Part shown: positions 1 through 7,012 of the stretch, one piece after another
Numbering within the stretch: position 1 is the first letter of the stretch
Layout of the letters: the number at the start of each line of letters is the position of its first letter
Source of the DNA: DASXRU01 sp039933315
GTDB lineage: Bacteria > Acidobacteriota > Blastocatellia > Pyrinomonadales > Pyrinomonadaceae
Reading direction: 5' to 3'
NCBI GenBank assembly: GCA_039933315.1
Contig: JBDTOI010000130.1
Span: 1-11,319 of the forward strand
Length of the DNA: 11,319 nucleotides
The notes under the pieces: generated by a model
Told to the model about the DNA's origin: nothing
Database searches by the model: none
What the model saw: the letters and a program-made list of their open reading frames with translations, nothing else
Made by a program: the position numbers and the translations under genes

Positions 1-7
1 CGAAGCG

Positions 8-50
8 GCAACCCTGGGCTGGAGGGCAGAACCGCTTTGCGGTTCCCGGC
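8..50. repeat. Partial palindromic repeat at window edge
   Basis: Positions 29-35 (gaaccgc) and 39-45 (gcggttc) form a perfect 7-bp stem with a 3-nt loop. The preceding accctgggctg (11-21) also occurs at 4512-4522 in the right arm of the large inverted repeat at 4348-4546, so this is probably a truncated or divergent member of the same dispersed family. It lies upstream of the DAHP synthase gene. A terminator for a gene to the left is possible, but no T-tract follows the stem. Confidence 0.45.
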
Positions 51-112
51 TGTTTCACGCTGGTTGGCTTGGCTTTACTATTCACACCGCACTAATTACT
101 ATTCACTAGACC

Positions 113-1132
113 ATGCTAATAGTAATGAAAGCTGACGCCACCGATGCGCAGGTAACTGCGGTCCTGGACGTTATTACCGAACTGGGGTTTAAGCCGCATC
201 CCATGCCGGGCGCGACCCGTACCGCCATCGGCATTACCGGGAACCAGGGTTCCGTCGACACTACCCGGTTTGAAAACATGGCCGGGGTGGCGGAAGCGAT
301 TCGTGTCAGTAAGCCCTACAAGCTAATCACACTCGACTTGCGCCCGGAGAAAACCATTGTTCGGGTCGGCGATGCGAAGATTGGCGATGACGACCTGGCT
401 ATTATTGCCGGCCCATGCGCTGTGGAAAGCCGCGCCCAGGCTTTTGCGATTGCCGAGGTCGTACGTCGCAGTGGCGCCAGGTTCTTCCGTGGCGGCGCAT
501 TCAAACCACGCACATCACCTTATGCATTCCAGGGACTAGGTGAAGAAGCCCTAAAGATCCTCGCCGATATTCGCGACGCTTACGGCCTCAAGATCGTGAC
601 GGAGGCCGTAGACGAAGCCAGCGTGGACCTGGTCGAGCGTTACGCCGACGTCATTCAAATCGGTGCGCGCAGCATGCAGAACTTTACGCTGCTGAAACGC
701 GCCGGCCGTTCCAAGCTACCGGTGCTTTTGAAGCGCGGCCTGTCTGCGACACTCGATGAGTGGCTGCTGGCGGCCGAGTACATCATGGCGGAAGGAAACT
801 ATCAGGTGGTGCTTTGTGAGCGCGGTGTCCGCACGTTTGCCCAGCACACGCGCAACACGATGGACCTGGCGGCGATTCCGGCCGTTCGGCGCATTTCCCA
901 TCTTCCGGTCATAGTCGATCCCTCCCATGGCACCGGCAAGAACTATATGGTCACACCGCTGGCCCGCGCCGGAGTGGCAGTGGGAGCCGATGGCCTGATT
1001 GTAGAAGTGCATGACCAACCGGAACGCGCCCTTTCCGACGGCGCCCAGGCGCTGACGCTGGATCAGTATGAGACTCTGGTCAATGAAGTGCGCGCCATCC
1101 ATGAAGTGATCGCGCCGGCGCACGTCGGTTAG
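113..1132 (+). CDS. aroF: 3-deoxy-7-phosphoheptulonate synthase (DAHP synthase, type I-beta)
   Basis: Cytoplasmic enzyme that condenses phosphoenolpyruvate with erythrose 4-phosphate to DAHP, the first step of the shikimate pathway. The 339-residue protein begins with a ferredoxin-like/ACT-like regulatory domain (about residues 1-70), the architecture of the Thermotoga maritima-type enzyme. The TIM-barrel catalytic domain follows. Visible motifs are AGPCAVES (99-106), GGAFKPRTSPYAFQGLG (127-143), QIGARSMQNF (182-191), LLKRG (205-209), LCERGVRTF (234-242) and VDPSHGTG (268-275). The expected metal ligands are all present: Cys102, His272, Glu298 and Asp309. Length is normal for the family and the gene looks intact. 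The start at 113 is preferred because it begins the first beta strand (MLIVMKAD); an ATG at 125 would cut into it. No strong Shine-Dalgarno is seen. The gene is not obviously functionally linked to its neighbours. The N-terminal domain in this family mediates feedback inhibition by aromatic amino acids; that is family knowledge, not shown here. Symbol aroF is the usual one, though annotation pipelines vary. Confidence 0.96.
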   Translation: MLIVMKADATDAQVTAVLDVITELGFKPHPMPGATRTAIGITGNQGSVDTTRFENMAGVAEAIRVSKPYKLITLDLRPEKTIVRVGDAKIGDDDLAIIAGPCAVESRAQAFAIAEVVRRSGARFFRGGAFKPRTSPYAFQGLGEEALKILADIRDAYGLKIVTEAVDEASVDLVERYADVIQIGARSMQNFTLLKRAGRSKLPVLLKRGLSATLDEWLLAAEYIMAEGNYQVVLCERGVRTFAQHTRNTMDLAAIPAVRRISHLPVIVDPSHGTGKNYMVTPLARAGVAVGADGLIVEVHDQPERALSDGAQALTLDQYETLVNEVRAIHEVIAPAHVG

Positions 1133-1165
1133 CGTCAATCAAGTCTCAACACTTGCCTTTCGTTC

Positions 1166-1265
1166 GTGTGGCTTCGTGAGATTTCGTGTTATTTCGTGGA
1201 TCGTATGCTTAAGATTCGGAGCCACACGATCCACGAAATAACACCAACTACGCGAACACACACGA
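1166..1265. repeat. Inverted pair of a TTTCGTGTTATTTCGTGG-type repeat
   Basis: Positions 1186-1204 and 1226-1244 are exact reverse complements (19 bp) around a 21-nt loop. The similarity extends imperfectly outward to about 1166 and 1265. The unit is built from variations of ttcgtg. It fills the middle of the 223-bp spacer between the DAHP synthase and GlcG-like genes, and nothing else is visible there. It could act as a transcription barrier, but no T-tract follows either arm. It looks like a dispersed repeat unit present as a head-to-head pair. Confidence 0.75.
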
Positions 1266-1355
1266 AACAACCCGGTTTCGTAAAAAGCCTGGACTATTGA
1301 TTGACCGCGTCACTGTTTCGGAGTACAACAGGCCGAGATTCCGCTCCAGGCCAAG

Positions 1356-3485
1356 ATGATTGCTACTCGAACAACCTCGGTCATGCACCTCTTGGCGTCG
1401 CTCGTCATTATCGCTGCCCTCATTACCACTAACCCCGCTCCGGTTGAAATTGCACATGCGCAAGCTGTGCTCAAACCGATTCTGATTAGCCAGGAAACCT
1501 CAACCCGGGCAATCGCCCTTGAGTCGGTAACACAGCAGCACGAGCCCTTTGCGGTGACTTCGGAGCCGGGTTTTTCTACCGACAAACGCACTCGCATCAC
1601 GCTGTTCGTCATGAACCTCACGCTAGCTGCCGGTGAGACTTTCAACGCGGTGACCGGGGAGGCCGAAGGCGGCGACGGCGCCAGATATCCTCTGACTGTC
1701 GAATATGTGGGTCCGCTGCCGGAGCAATCATGGGCCACTGCGATTACCCTGCGACTGAATGACAATCTGCCGGAAGCGGGCGACGTGCTGGTCCGAATAA
1801 CTTATCGCGGGGTAAACAGCAATCGAGTGCGCGTGGGCATCGGTCATATCGGCGATGGTCCCCCGGATGATGAAGGGGCTGTTCCCACACCCGGTTCCGC
1901 GATTCCGCAAAGTACGACTGCCGCAACGACGTTAACGCCCGCCGATGTCCGCACCATCATTGCGCAGGCGGTGTCAGCAGCGGTGCAACTGAATCATCCG
2001 ATCACAGTGATCGTCACAGACAGCGAAGGCAACACTATTGGCTTCTTCTCGATGACGGGCACGCCGTCGTCGATGACGATTCGCAGCGTGGGCACTACTG
2101 GCCACGGTCTCGAAGGCACTGTGGCTCCAACCGTATTCGGGGCAATTTCGAAAGCCGGCACGGCCGCATTTTTCAGCACTCGAGGCAATGCATTTTCGAC
2201 TCGCACGGCAAGCTTCATCATCCAGGAACACTTTCCTCCGGGAGTTAACTTTCGCGGCGCCGGCCCGCTGTATGGCGTGCAATTCTCTTCCCTGCCTTGC
2301 AGTGATATTAAGCGGCCTGGTTTGCCTCTTGGTCTTTCCGGCGATCCGGGGGGACTGCCAATCTACAAGAACGGTGTCGCGGTTGGTGGGGTCGGCATCG
2401 AGGGCGATGGTCTCTACACAGTCGATCGCGACCCGGCGGACTTCGATCAGCCTTTTGAAGAAATCATTGCCGGGGCTGCGGTGCGCGGCTTTGAAGCGCC
2501 GGCGTTGATTCGCGCGGATAACATACTGGTCGATGGAATTCGCCTGCCGTACACAAACGTGACGAATCCACCCAATCCGCCGGCGATTCCTTTTGGTAGT
2601 TTGCCTGGCGCTGGTTTCATTCTTTTTGGCCCCGGTGATGTGCCGCCGTCATCCGCTTTCGTGCCCACCATGCTTTCCGGTGTGAGTGGCGAGGTGGATC
2701 CACGTTTCTTCCCCTTTGTTGGCAGCGCTCTGCCGGCTGGCGGCAACGCCCTGACATCCGCGGATGTGCAAACGATCATTTCACGTGCGGCCATACAGGC
2801 GAACGGCACCCGCGCCGCCATCCGCCAACCACTGGGCAGCAACGCCCGGGTGTCGATTGCAGTCGTCGATGTGGAAGGAAATGTTCTGGGGGCCTTTCGC
2901 ACTTCCGATGCGCCCGTGTTTGGTTTTGACGTGTCGGTGCAAAAAGCGCGTAACGCAGCTTTCGCTTCGAGCGCAAACGCGGGTGCCTTATTGCGGGCGG
3001 GCGGATTCGGCGTTTACGCTGATCGCGCGGCGGCTGACGGGTTACAGTTGAATGGGTCAGTTGCTTTCAGTGATCGCGCCGTGGGCTTTTTGCACCGGCC
3101 GTTTTTCCCGGATGGAATTGATAACACGCCTGCCGGCCCGTTCAGCACCGAGATAAACGAATGGAGCCCATTCAATGTGGGGCTGCAACTGGATCTGATT
3201 AAGACAAACCTGCTGGCCAGCCTCGGCGGATCCGCCGTGCCCTGCACATCAATTCCGAATCTACCGAACGGTATACAAATATTTCCCGGCAGTATTCCGT
3301 TGTATAAGAACGGGGTGCTGGTGGGTGCGATTGGCATTAGCGGTGACGGGGTAGATCAGGATGATCTGATCGCAGCGGCTGGCGCGAATGGCTTTTCTCC
3401 GCCGGCGGCAATTCGTGCGGATCAATTCTTTGTGCGAAAAGTGCGATTGCCGTTCGTGAAGTTCCCGCGCAGTCCAAACCTGTGA
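1356..3485 (+). CDS. Exported protein with two GlcG/HbpS-like (heme-binding family) domains
   Basis: The 709-residue protein has a Sec signal peptide (hydrophobic stretch about residues 11-24, AHAQA at 33-37). An N-terminal beta-rich segment (about 50-165) resembles the Ig-like module found at the start of many acidobacterial secreted proteins. Two copies of a GlcG/DUF336-type domain follow, at about 193-398 and 466-700. The copies align by LTPADVRTIIAQA / LTSADVQTIISRA, by YKNGVAVGGVGIEGDG / YKNGVLVGAIGISGDG and by ALIRADNILVDGIRLPY / AAIRADQFFVRKVRLPF. Copy 2 is the better conserved (RVSIAVVDVEGNVLGAFRT at 498-516, VSVQKARNAAF at 526-536). Some members of this superfamily (HbpS) bind heme; others have unknown ligands. 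The location should be periplasmic or extracellular. A second start at 1383 (Met10) would still leave a signal peptide. No clear Shine-Dalgarno is seen. The exported protein gene 3515-4321 follows after 29 bp and is probably co-transcribed. The domain call is firm; the ligand and role are not known. Confidence 0.85.
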   Translation: MIATRTTSVMHLLASLVIIAALITTNPAPVEIAHAQAVLKPILISQETSTRAIALESVTQQHEPFAVTSEPGFSTDKRTRITLFVMNLTLAAGETFNAVTGEAEGGDGARYPLTVEYVGPLPEQSWATAITLRLNDNLPEAGDVLVRITYRGVNSNRVRVGIGHIGDGPPDDEGAVPTPGSAIPQSTTAATTLTPADVRTIIAQAVSAAVQLNHPITVIVTDSEGNTIGFFSMTGTPSSMTIRSVGTTGHGLEGTVAPTVFGAISKAGTAAFFSTRGNAFSTRTASFIIQEHFPPGVNFRGAGPLYGVQFSSLPCSDIKRPGLPLGLSGDPGGLPIYKNGVAVGGVGIEGDGLYTVDRDPADFDQPFEEIIAGAAVRGFEAPALIRADNILVDGIRLPYTNVTNPPNPPAIPFGSLPGAGFILFGPGDVPPSSAFVPTMLSGVSGEVDPRFFPFVGSALPAGGNALTSADVQTIISRAAIQANGTRAAIRQPLGSNARVSIAVVDVEGNVLGAFRTSDAPVFGFDVSVQKARNAAFASSANAGALLRAGGFGVYADRAAADGLQLNGSVAFSDRAVGFLHRPFFPDGIDNTPAGPFSTEINEWSPFNVGLQLDLIKTNLLASLGGSAVPCTSIPNLPNGIQIFPGSIPLYKNGVLVGAIGISGDGVDQDDLIAAAGANGFSPPAAIRADQFFVRKVRLPFVKFPRSPNL

Positions 3486-3514
3486 ACGTTAGATAGCGGC
3501 TTGTCACTCTGCGA

Positions 3515-4321
3515 ATGACTCGAGCACCATCGAAAACAATGCCCGTCCGCGCGCTATGCCTCGCCCTGTTGGTTTGCGCAGCCACCCTGGGACTGGCCCA
3601 AACACCCGAGGCGCCACGCAGCGCCCGCGGCGTAATCAGATTAAAAGTAAAAGTGAAGCCCGTGACGCCGGCCACAGGGCTTTCCCGCAAGCGCTTCTTT
3701 CTCATCAAGGGTTCGCTGGCCGAAAACCAGTCCCTGATCGAGAACATGCAACGGCGGCCGGTCACCTCGCGCGACTGTTATTACCGCAGCATCGGAGCCA
3801 GCGAGGCCCTCATCGCCTGGCTGAAGCAATACGACTGTGAATCAGTTTACTGTCGTGAAGTTGATGACTGGAAGGAAGTGGACGCAGTGCCCGAATTTCA
3901 ACGGGCCGTCGCCGCCGGTGAGAAGGAGTTCGCCAGTCGAGAGCTGGCCCGCAAGTGGCTCACGGTATACCTCTCTGACCAAATCCGCGACGGTTACTAC
4001 CGGCAGCAACAGCAGCAACTGCGGCGTTTGCTTGAGACATCAGGAGCGAAAGTGACTTCGGTGATGACCGATCAGAAAGGGACTGCCTATTTTACCGACA
4101 TCGAACCGGGCACCTACGTCATTTCGAATATCATTCGTACCGAAGGAAGTGAGACGGCTTCACTTTGGAACTGCGAGGTGAAGGTCGCAGCCGGAGACAT
4201 CGCGATGGTGATGGACAGACCTTTTCAGATCTCAAATACAAAGGACATGAAGCCTGCCATGCTCAAGCAAACCAAATGCTTCAGCGATGAGCAGCCGCTG
4301 CCGGCATGTCCTGTCAGGTAG
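3515..4321 (+). CDS. Exported six-cysteine protein of unknown function
   Basis: I do not recognise this 268-residue protein. Residues 9-28 (MPVRALCLALLVCAATLGLA) form a clear signal peptide, probably cut near LAQ at 27-29; a start at Met9 (3539) is equally possible. The mature part has a short beta segment (IRLKVKVKPV, 41-50). A middle region rich in charged and aromatic residues holds Cys88, Cys108 and Cys113, and a helix contains five glutamines in a row (164-168). A C-terminal stretch (about 179-235, with DQKGTAYFTDIEPGTYVIS) reads like a small carboxypeptidase-regulatory or Cna-B-type beta-sandwich. Further cysteines are at 220, 255 and 265. Six cysteines in an exported protein suggest disulfides. 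The gene lies 29 bp after the GlcG-like gene on the same strand. Continuous coding, the signal peptide and codon bias like its neighbours argue that it is real; function is open. Confidence 0.75.
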   Translation: MTRAPSKTMPVRALCLALLVCAATLGLAQTPEAPRSARGVIRLKVKVKPVTPATGLSRKRFFLIKGSLAENQSLIENMQRRPVTSRDCYYRSIGASEALIAWLKQYDCESVYCREVDDWKEVDAVPEFQRAVAAGEKEFASRELARKWLTVYLSDQIRDGYYRQQQQQLRRLLETSGAKVTSVMTDQKGTAYFTDIEPGTYVISNIIRTEGSETASLWNCEVKVAAGDIAMVMDRPFQISNTKDMKPAMLKQTKCFSDEQPLPACPVR

Positions 4322-4347
4322 AGAGTGGGTGTCAAACTCGGCCCTCA

Positions 4348-4546
4348 TACGCCGAAGGCGTTGGATAATTTCAGCCCAGGGTAACACCCTGGGTTAAGGA
4401 CCGAATCGATGATTCGTCACCCTGAATGGGTGAAACAGTTGAATCCCCGGCAATCCTATTCAACCCCTTCAGGGTAGGATCGGGTTAGCCGCACTTTTTC
4501 CCCAGGGTGTTACCCTGGGCTGAAATTATCCAACGCCTTCGGCGTA
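4348..4546. repeat. Large foldback element: perfect 46-bp inverted repeat with nested hairpins
   Basis: 4348-4393 and 4501-4546 are exact reverse complements over 46 bp, separated by 107 bp. Each arm holds two smaller hairpins. In the left arm these are acgcc-gaa-ggcgt (4349-4361) and cccagggt-aac-accctggg (4375-4393). In the right arm they are 4501-4519 and 4533-4545. The middle adds cgaatc-gat-gattcg (4402-4416) and caccc-tgaat-gggtg (4418-4432). The motif at 4421-4447 (cctgaatgggtg...gttgaat) recurs in inverted, diverged form at about 4459-4477 (attcaaccccttcagggt on the + strand). No ORF or transposase lies inside. This resembles a REP/MITE-like composite. It fills most of the 296-bp spacer before the cytochrome genes and may also terminate transcription from the upstream pair. 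The remainder, 4547-4617, shows no recognisable promoter. Confidence 0.9.
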
Positions 4547-4617
4547 AGCCAACGAAGTGCATGAGACATGTTTTGGAGACAGACTCTTAGATCGCACGCC
4601 CTCTGACTTTTGAGTCA

Positions 4618-5802
4618 ATGAAACTCTACCCGGTTACATTCCTCAGGTTGGCGCTCGCGGCGCTGGTTGTCTTTTCTTATCCGCAGCAAACCCGAACCGG
4701 TGGCGTCGTCAGCGGCCAGCGGCGGCCTGCGCGCAGAGTCGCGAGCCCACAACCGCCCCGCCGCAGCGTGGACTATTCGAAGTTCTCCCACGCCACCGCA
4801 AAGCATCAGGGCGCCTGCAATACCTGCCACAAGGTGCCGACGGAAAACTGGAAAAAGGCACGAGACTTTCCCGATGTTGCCGATTATCCGGGACACGACG
4901 CCTGCGTTAGTTGTCATCGGCCGCAGTTTTTCAAAGGCGCGAAACCAGTTATCTGCTCGGTTTGCCATACGAAGGTATCGCCGCGGGATGACGTGCGCTT
5001 CGCCTTTCGCAATCCGGTCTCGCCTCGCCAGTTTCTGATCGAGTTTCCCCACGACAAGCATCAGGACGTGATTGCGCGAATCTTTCGTCAATTCCCAACG
5101 GCAGAGCGGGCGCTATTCGTGCGGGCTTCATTCAACCATGCAAGTCTCAGCGCCGATGACAAGACCAAGCACTACAACAACTGCGAAATCTGTCATCTTC
5201 CACAAACCGCCAATCCACCCGTCCTGGCGACAGGATGGCCGGATGCGTTTGCACCTGACGCTGCAACCTTCAAGGCCGTGCCGTCGAGTCATGCCTCCTG
5301 CTTCAATTGTCACTGGAAATCTCAGGCGCCCACAAATGAGAATTGCGCCGGCTGCCACAAGCTTGCCGCCAAACCTTCGTTAGCGGTCTCTGTACCCACG
5401 CGACTTTCGTTGAAGTTTCGCCACGCGCGCGAACAGCACGTGCAGGAATGCACTTCGTGTCACATCAACATTACCAGGGCGGCTACGCTGCGGGGGTTGA
5501 AACCAGACGTGCCCATTACATCCTGCACCGAGTGTCACAACAAGGATGGTTTGCGGCAGGATGTCAGCAAGGAATTGGAAGCAATTGAGCGGAACCGTGA
5601 CTTCGTTTGCAGCTACTGCCATACGTCCGATGTTGGGCGTCTTGACCCGCCATCCAGTCACTATTTGATTGCCGGTCGCGAACCGAAGAAGCGCCCAGGC
5701 AGAAGCCCGAGCGTAAGGGAGGGCTCTCAGGCTAGACCGAGATGGGTAGGGGAATACTTAGGGCCGAACATCAATACGCCATTGCGCAAGGACGGAAAGT
5801 GA
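4618..5802 (+). CDS. Nine-heme exported cytochrome c (paralogue 1)
   Basis: The 394-residue protein has a signal peptide (hydrophobic residues 8-20) and nine CXXCH heme c motifs at 67-71, 96-100, 113-117, 189-193, 228-232, 243-247, 278-282, 303-307 and 331-335. Many lone histidines (for example 58, 63, 93, 145, 148) could be distal ligands. Some spacing resembles cytochrome c3/c7-type modules. It probably carries electrons in the periplasm or at the outer surface; no partner or substrate is identifiable. The first three heme sites align closely with the next gene (DYSKFSH...ACNTCH...PGHDACVSCH...CSVCHT). After the last heme, codons 361-369 (RSPSVREGS) are read from a dispersed repeat at 5701-5725, so the last ~35 residues look like an acquired tail. 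The stop overlaps a GTG start of the next gene. The ATG at 4618 lacks a good Shine-Dalgarno but is well placed for the signal peptide. Confidence 0.9.
   Translation: MKLYPVTFLRLALAALVVFSYPQQTRTGGVVSGQRRPARRVASPQPPRRSVDYSKFSHATAKHQGACNTCHKVPTENWKKARDFPDVADYPGHDACVSCHRPQFFKGAKPVICSVCHTKVSPRDDVRFAFRNPVSPRQFLIEFPHDKHQDVIARIFRQFPTAERALFVRASFNHASLSADDKTKHYNNCEICHLPQTANPPVLATGWPDAFAPDAATFKAVPSSHASCFNCHWKSQAPTNENCAGCHKLAAKPSLAVSVPTRLSLKFRHAREQHVQECTSCHINITRAATLRGLKPDVPITSCTECHNKDGLRQDVSKELEAIERNRDFVCSYCHTSDVGRLDPPSSHYLIAGREPKKRPGRSPSVREGSQARPRWVGEYLGPNINTPLRKDGK
5701..5725 (+). repeat. AAGCCCGA-type dispersed repeat inside coding sequence
   Basis: This 25-nt unit (agaagcccga gcgtaaggga ggggct-like) closely matches the two arms of the hairpin at 7598-7666, allowing single-base changes. 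It lies in frame inside the 3' end of the first nine-heme cytochrome gene and is translated as RSPSVREG. Here it is a single copy, not an inverted pair. Confidence 0.7.
5788..5801 (+). promoter_or_regulatory. Ribosome binding site and GTG start with GTGA overlap
   Basis: The sequence aagga (5788-5792) lies 6 nt before an in-frame GTG at 5799. The GTG shares bases with the TGA stop (5800-5802) of the preceding cytochrome gene. This arrangement is typical of translational coupling. It is why I place the start of the second cytochrome here, and not at the in-frame ATG at 5742 (deep within the upstream gene) or the ATG at 5820. Confidence 0.6.
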
Positions 5803-6734
5803 AAACCCCCGCACCAATTATGCTGCGGCTCTTTAAGTCTTCCAGTAACTGGGTTGCAGTGGCGTCGGTTACTGCCGTTCTTTTCTTCCTTTGCGTTGCG
5901 GTGGCGAGTATGACCCGCGCCGCATTCACAGGCAAGACACCCGGGCCGCTTCGCAGTTCGCTCCGCTCCGGCGCCTCGCCCCAGGATCCGGCGCTCGACT
6001 ATTCAACCTTCAAACATTCGAGCCAGCGGCACGCGTCGCAAGCCTGCAACGCCTGTCACCAGCGCAGCGATAACTCCGCGACGCCGCGATTCCCGGGCCA
6101 TAAGGCCTGCACCAGTTGTCACCTGGCGCAGTTTGTGACGCCGAATGTGCCGATGTGCGTGATTTGCCATACGGACGTCAATAGCTCAAATCCGCCGCTG
6201 AAAGCTTTTCCTGCCAGGTTCAACGAAAGTTTCAATGTGAAATTTGATCACGCGCAACATATGAATGGTTCGGCGCGGCCCGCGAGCGGCTGTCTGGCCT
6301 GTCACAGCCGTGTTAGAACTCGGGCCGCTGCGCTAAGTATTCCGGCAAGTCTGCCCGCGCATAATCAGTGTTATTCCTGTCACACGCCGGACAGTAAATC
6401 ATCTTCCGGTAGCGAGATCGCTTCATGCGGCGTCTGTCACGACCAGAGACCTTACTCGCGGACGACGATTAACGCGCGGGCGTTTCGTTACGCTTTCAGT
6501 CATGCAAAGCACGGCACTCCGCAGCGGCTTGGTTGCTCTGATTGTCATTCATTGAGCGCGGGAGCGCCGCAGTCGCGGCAAGTGAGTTCCCCCACTGCGG
6601 CGGAACATTTTGCGACAACGCGCGGCCAGAGTTGTCTCACGTGTCATAACGGCAGGCGATCTTTTGGTGGCGACCTGGCATTCAAGGACTGCCGCCGCTG
6701 CCATATGTCCGCCAGCTTCAAGATGCCGATGTGA
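5799..6734 (+). CDS. Nine-heme exported cytochrome c (paralogue 2)
   Basis: From the GTG at 5799 the protein has 311 residues. It has an N-terminal hydrophobic segment (about residues 18-37) that acts as a signal peptide or membrane anchor. Nine CXXCH motifs lie at 83-87, 104-108, 120-124, 165-169, 191-195, 210-214, 246-250, 279-283 and 298-302. It is a paralogue of the preceding gene: DYSTFKHSSQRH, ACNACH, FPGHKACTSCH, AQF and CVICHTDV follow the same order and spacing as the first three sites there. The overall length is shorter because the spacer after heme 3 and the C-terminal tail are shorter. With the GTGA overlap this indicates a tandem duplication kept as one operon and possibly a complex. 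Two other starts are possible: ATG 5742, which would add 19 residues overlapping the upstream gene, and ATG 5820, which would still leave the hydrophobic segment. Role in electron transfer is inferred from the heme motifs alone. Confidence 0.9.
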   Translation: MKTPAPIMLRLFKSSSNWVAVASVTAVLFFLCVAVASMTRAAFTGKTPGPLRSSLRSGASPQDPALDYSTFKHSSQRHASQACNACHQRSDNSATPRFPGHKACTSCHLAQFVTPNVPMCVICHTDVNSSNPPLKAFPARFNESFNVKFDHAQHMNGSARPASGCLACHSRVRTRAAALSIPASLPAHNQCYSCHTPDSKSSSGSEIASCGVCHDQRPYSRTTINARAFRYAFSHAKHGTPQRLGCSDCHSLSAGAPQSRQVSSPTAAEHFATTRGQSCLTCHNGRRSFGGDLAFKDCRRCHMSASFKMPM

Positions 6735-6745
6735 ACGAGTAATAA

Positions 6746-6885
6746 GCCACAGATTAACGCGGGTTGACACGGATAAATAGAAGAACATCAGATCCTAATT
6801 TGTAATGGTTCACCGGCTTGCGCAAAAGATCAATTGCCCCCTTTCTCTTTCCCTCCTATCCGTGTTATCCGTGTAAATCTGTGGC
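6746..6885. repeat. Inverted pair of a GCCACAGATT...ACACGGATAA repeat
   Basis: The left arm (6746-6776, beginning gccacagatt and ending gacacggataa) and the right arm (6857-6885, reading tatccgtgtt...ctgtggc) are imperfect reverse complements of about 30 bp, with near-perfect ends. About 80 bp separate them. The same unit occurs as another inverted pair at 11174-11264. It occupies most of the 278-bp spacer between the second and third cytochrome genes. No ORF is supported inside it. Confidence 0.8.
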
Positions 6886-6915
6886 TCGTATTTGCCTCGT
6901 AAATAGGTCGGAAGT

Positions 6916-6944
6916 TTGACAGGTTCCGAATGGCTAACTAAGAT
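6916..6944 (+). promoter_or_regulatory. Putative sigma70 promoter for the four-heme cytochrome
   Basis: A perfect -35 TTGACA (6916-6921) is followed by a 17-nt spacer and TAAGAT (6939-6944), a 4/6 match to the -10 consensus. Transcription would begin near 6951 and give a leader of about 60 nt before the ATG at 7013. The element lies just downstream of the foldback repeat, so the third cytochrome is probably transcribed on its own, at least in part. This is a pattern match only. Confidence 0.5.
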
Positions 6945-7001
6945 TGGAGCGCGTTGATTCCCTCCCCAGTTGTTCTGTAGTGCTTCTCCTAATTTCAATT
7001 T

Positions 7002-7005
7002 GAGG
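7002..7005 (+). promoter_or_regulatory. Ribosome binding site of the four-heme cytochrome
   Basis: The sequence gagg lies 7 nt before the ATG at 7013. It is one of the two clear Shine-Dalgarno sites in the window and supports that start. Confidence 0.6.
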
Positions 7006-7012
7006 TCGATCG

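Noticed and set aside
69..102. Possible promoter TTGGCT with TAATTA upstream of the DAHP synthase gene
   Set aside because: Both boxes are weak matches with an 18-nt spacer, and the AT-rich stretch offers several equal choices, so it is not listed as a feature.
716..1138. Minus-strand open frame of 140 codons antisense to the DAHP synthase gene
   Set aside because: It lies wholly over a well-conserved enzyme gene, shows no domain or signal peptide, and is explained by GC-rich codon use on the opposite strand.
2447..2902. Minus-strand open frame of 151 codons inside the GlcG-like gene
   Set aside because: It is a shadow of the plus-strand frame, which has clear duplicated domain motifs; the antisense translation is low in complexity and has no recognisable features.
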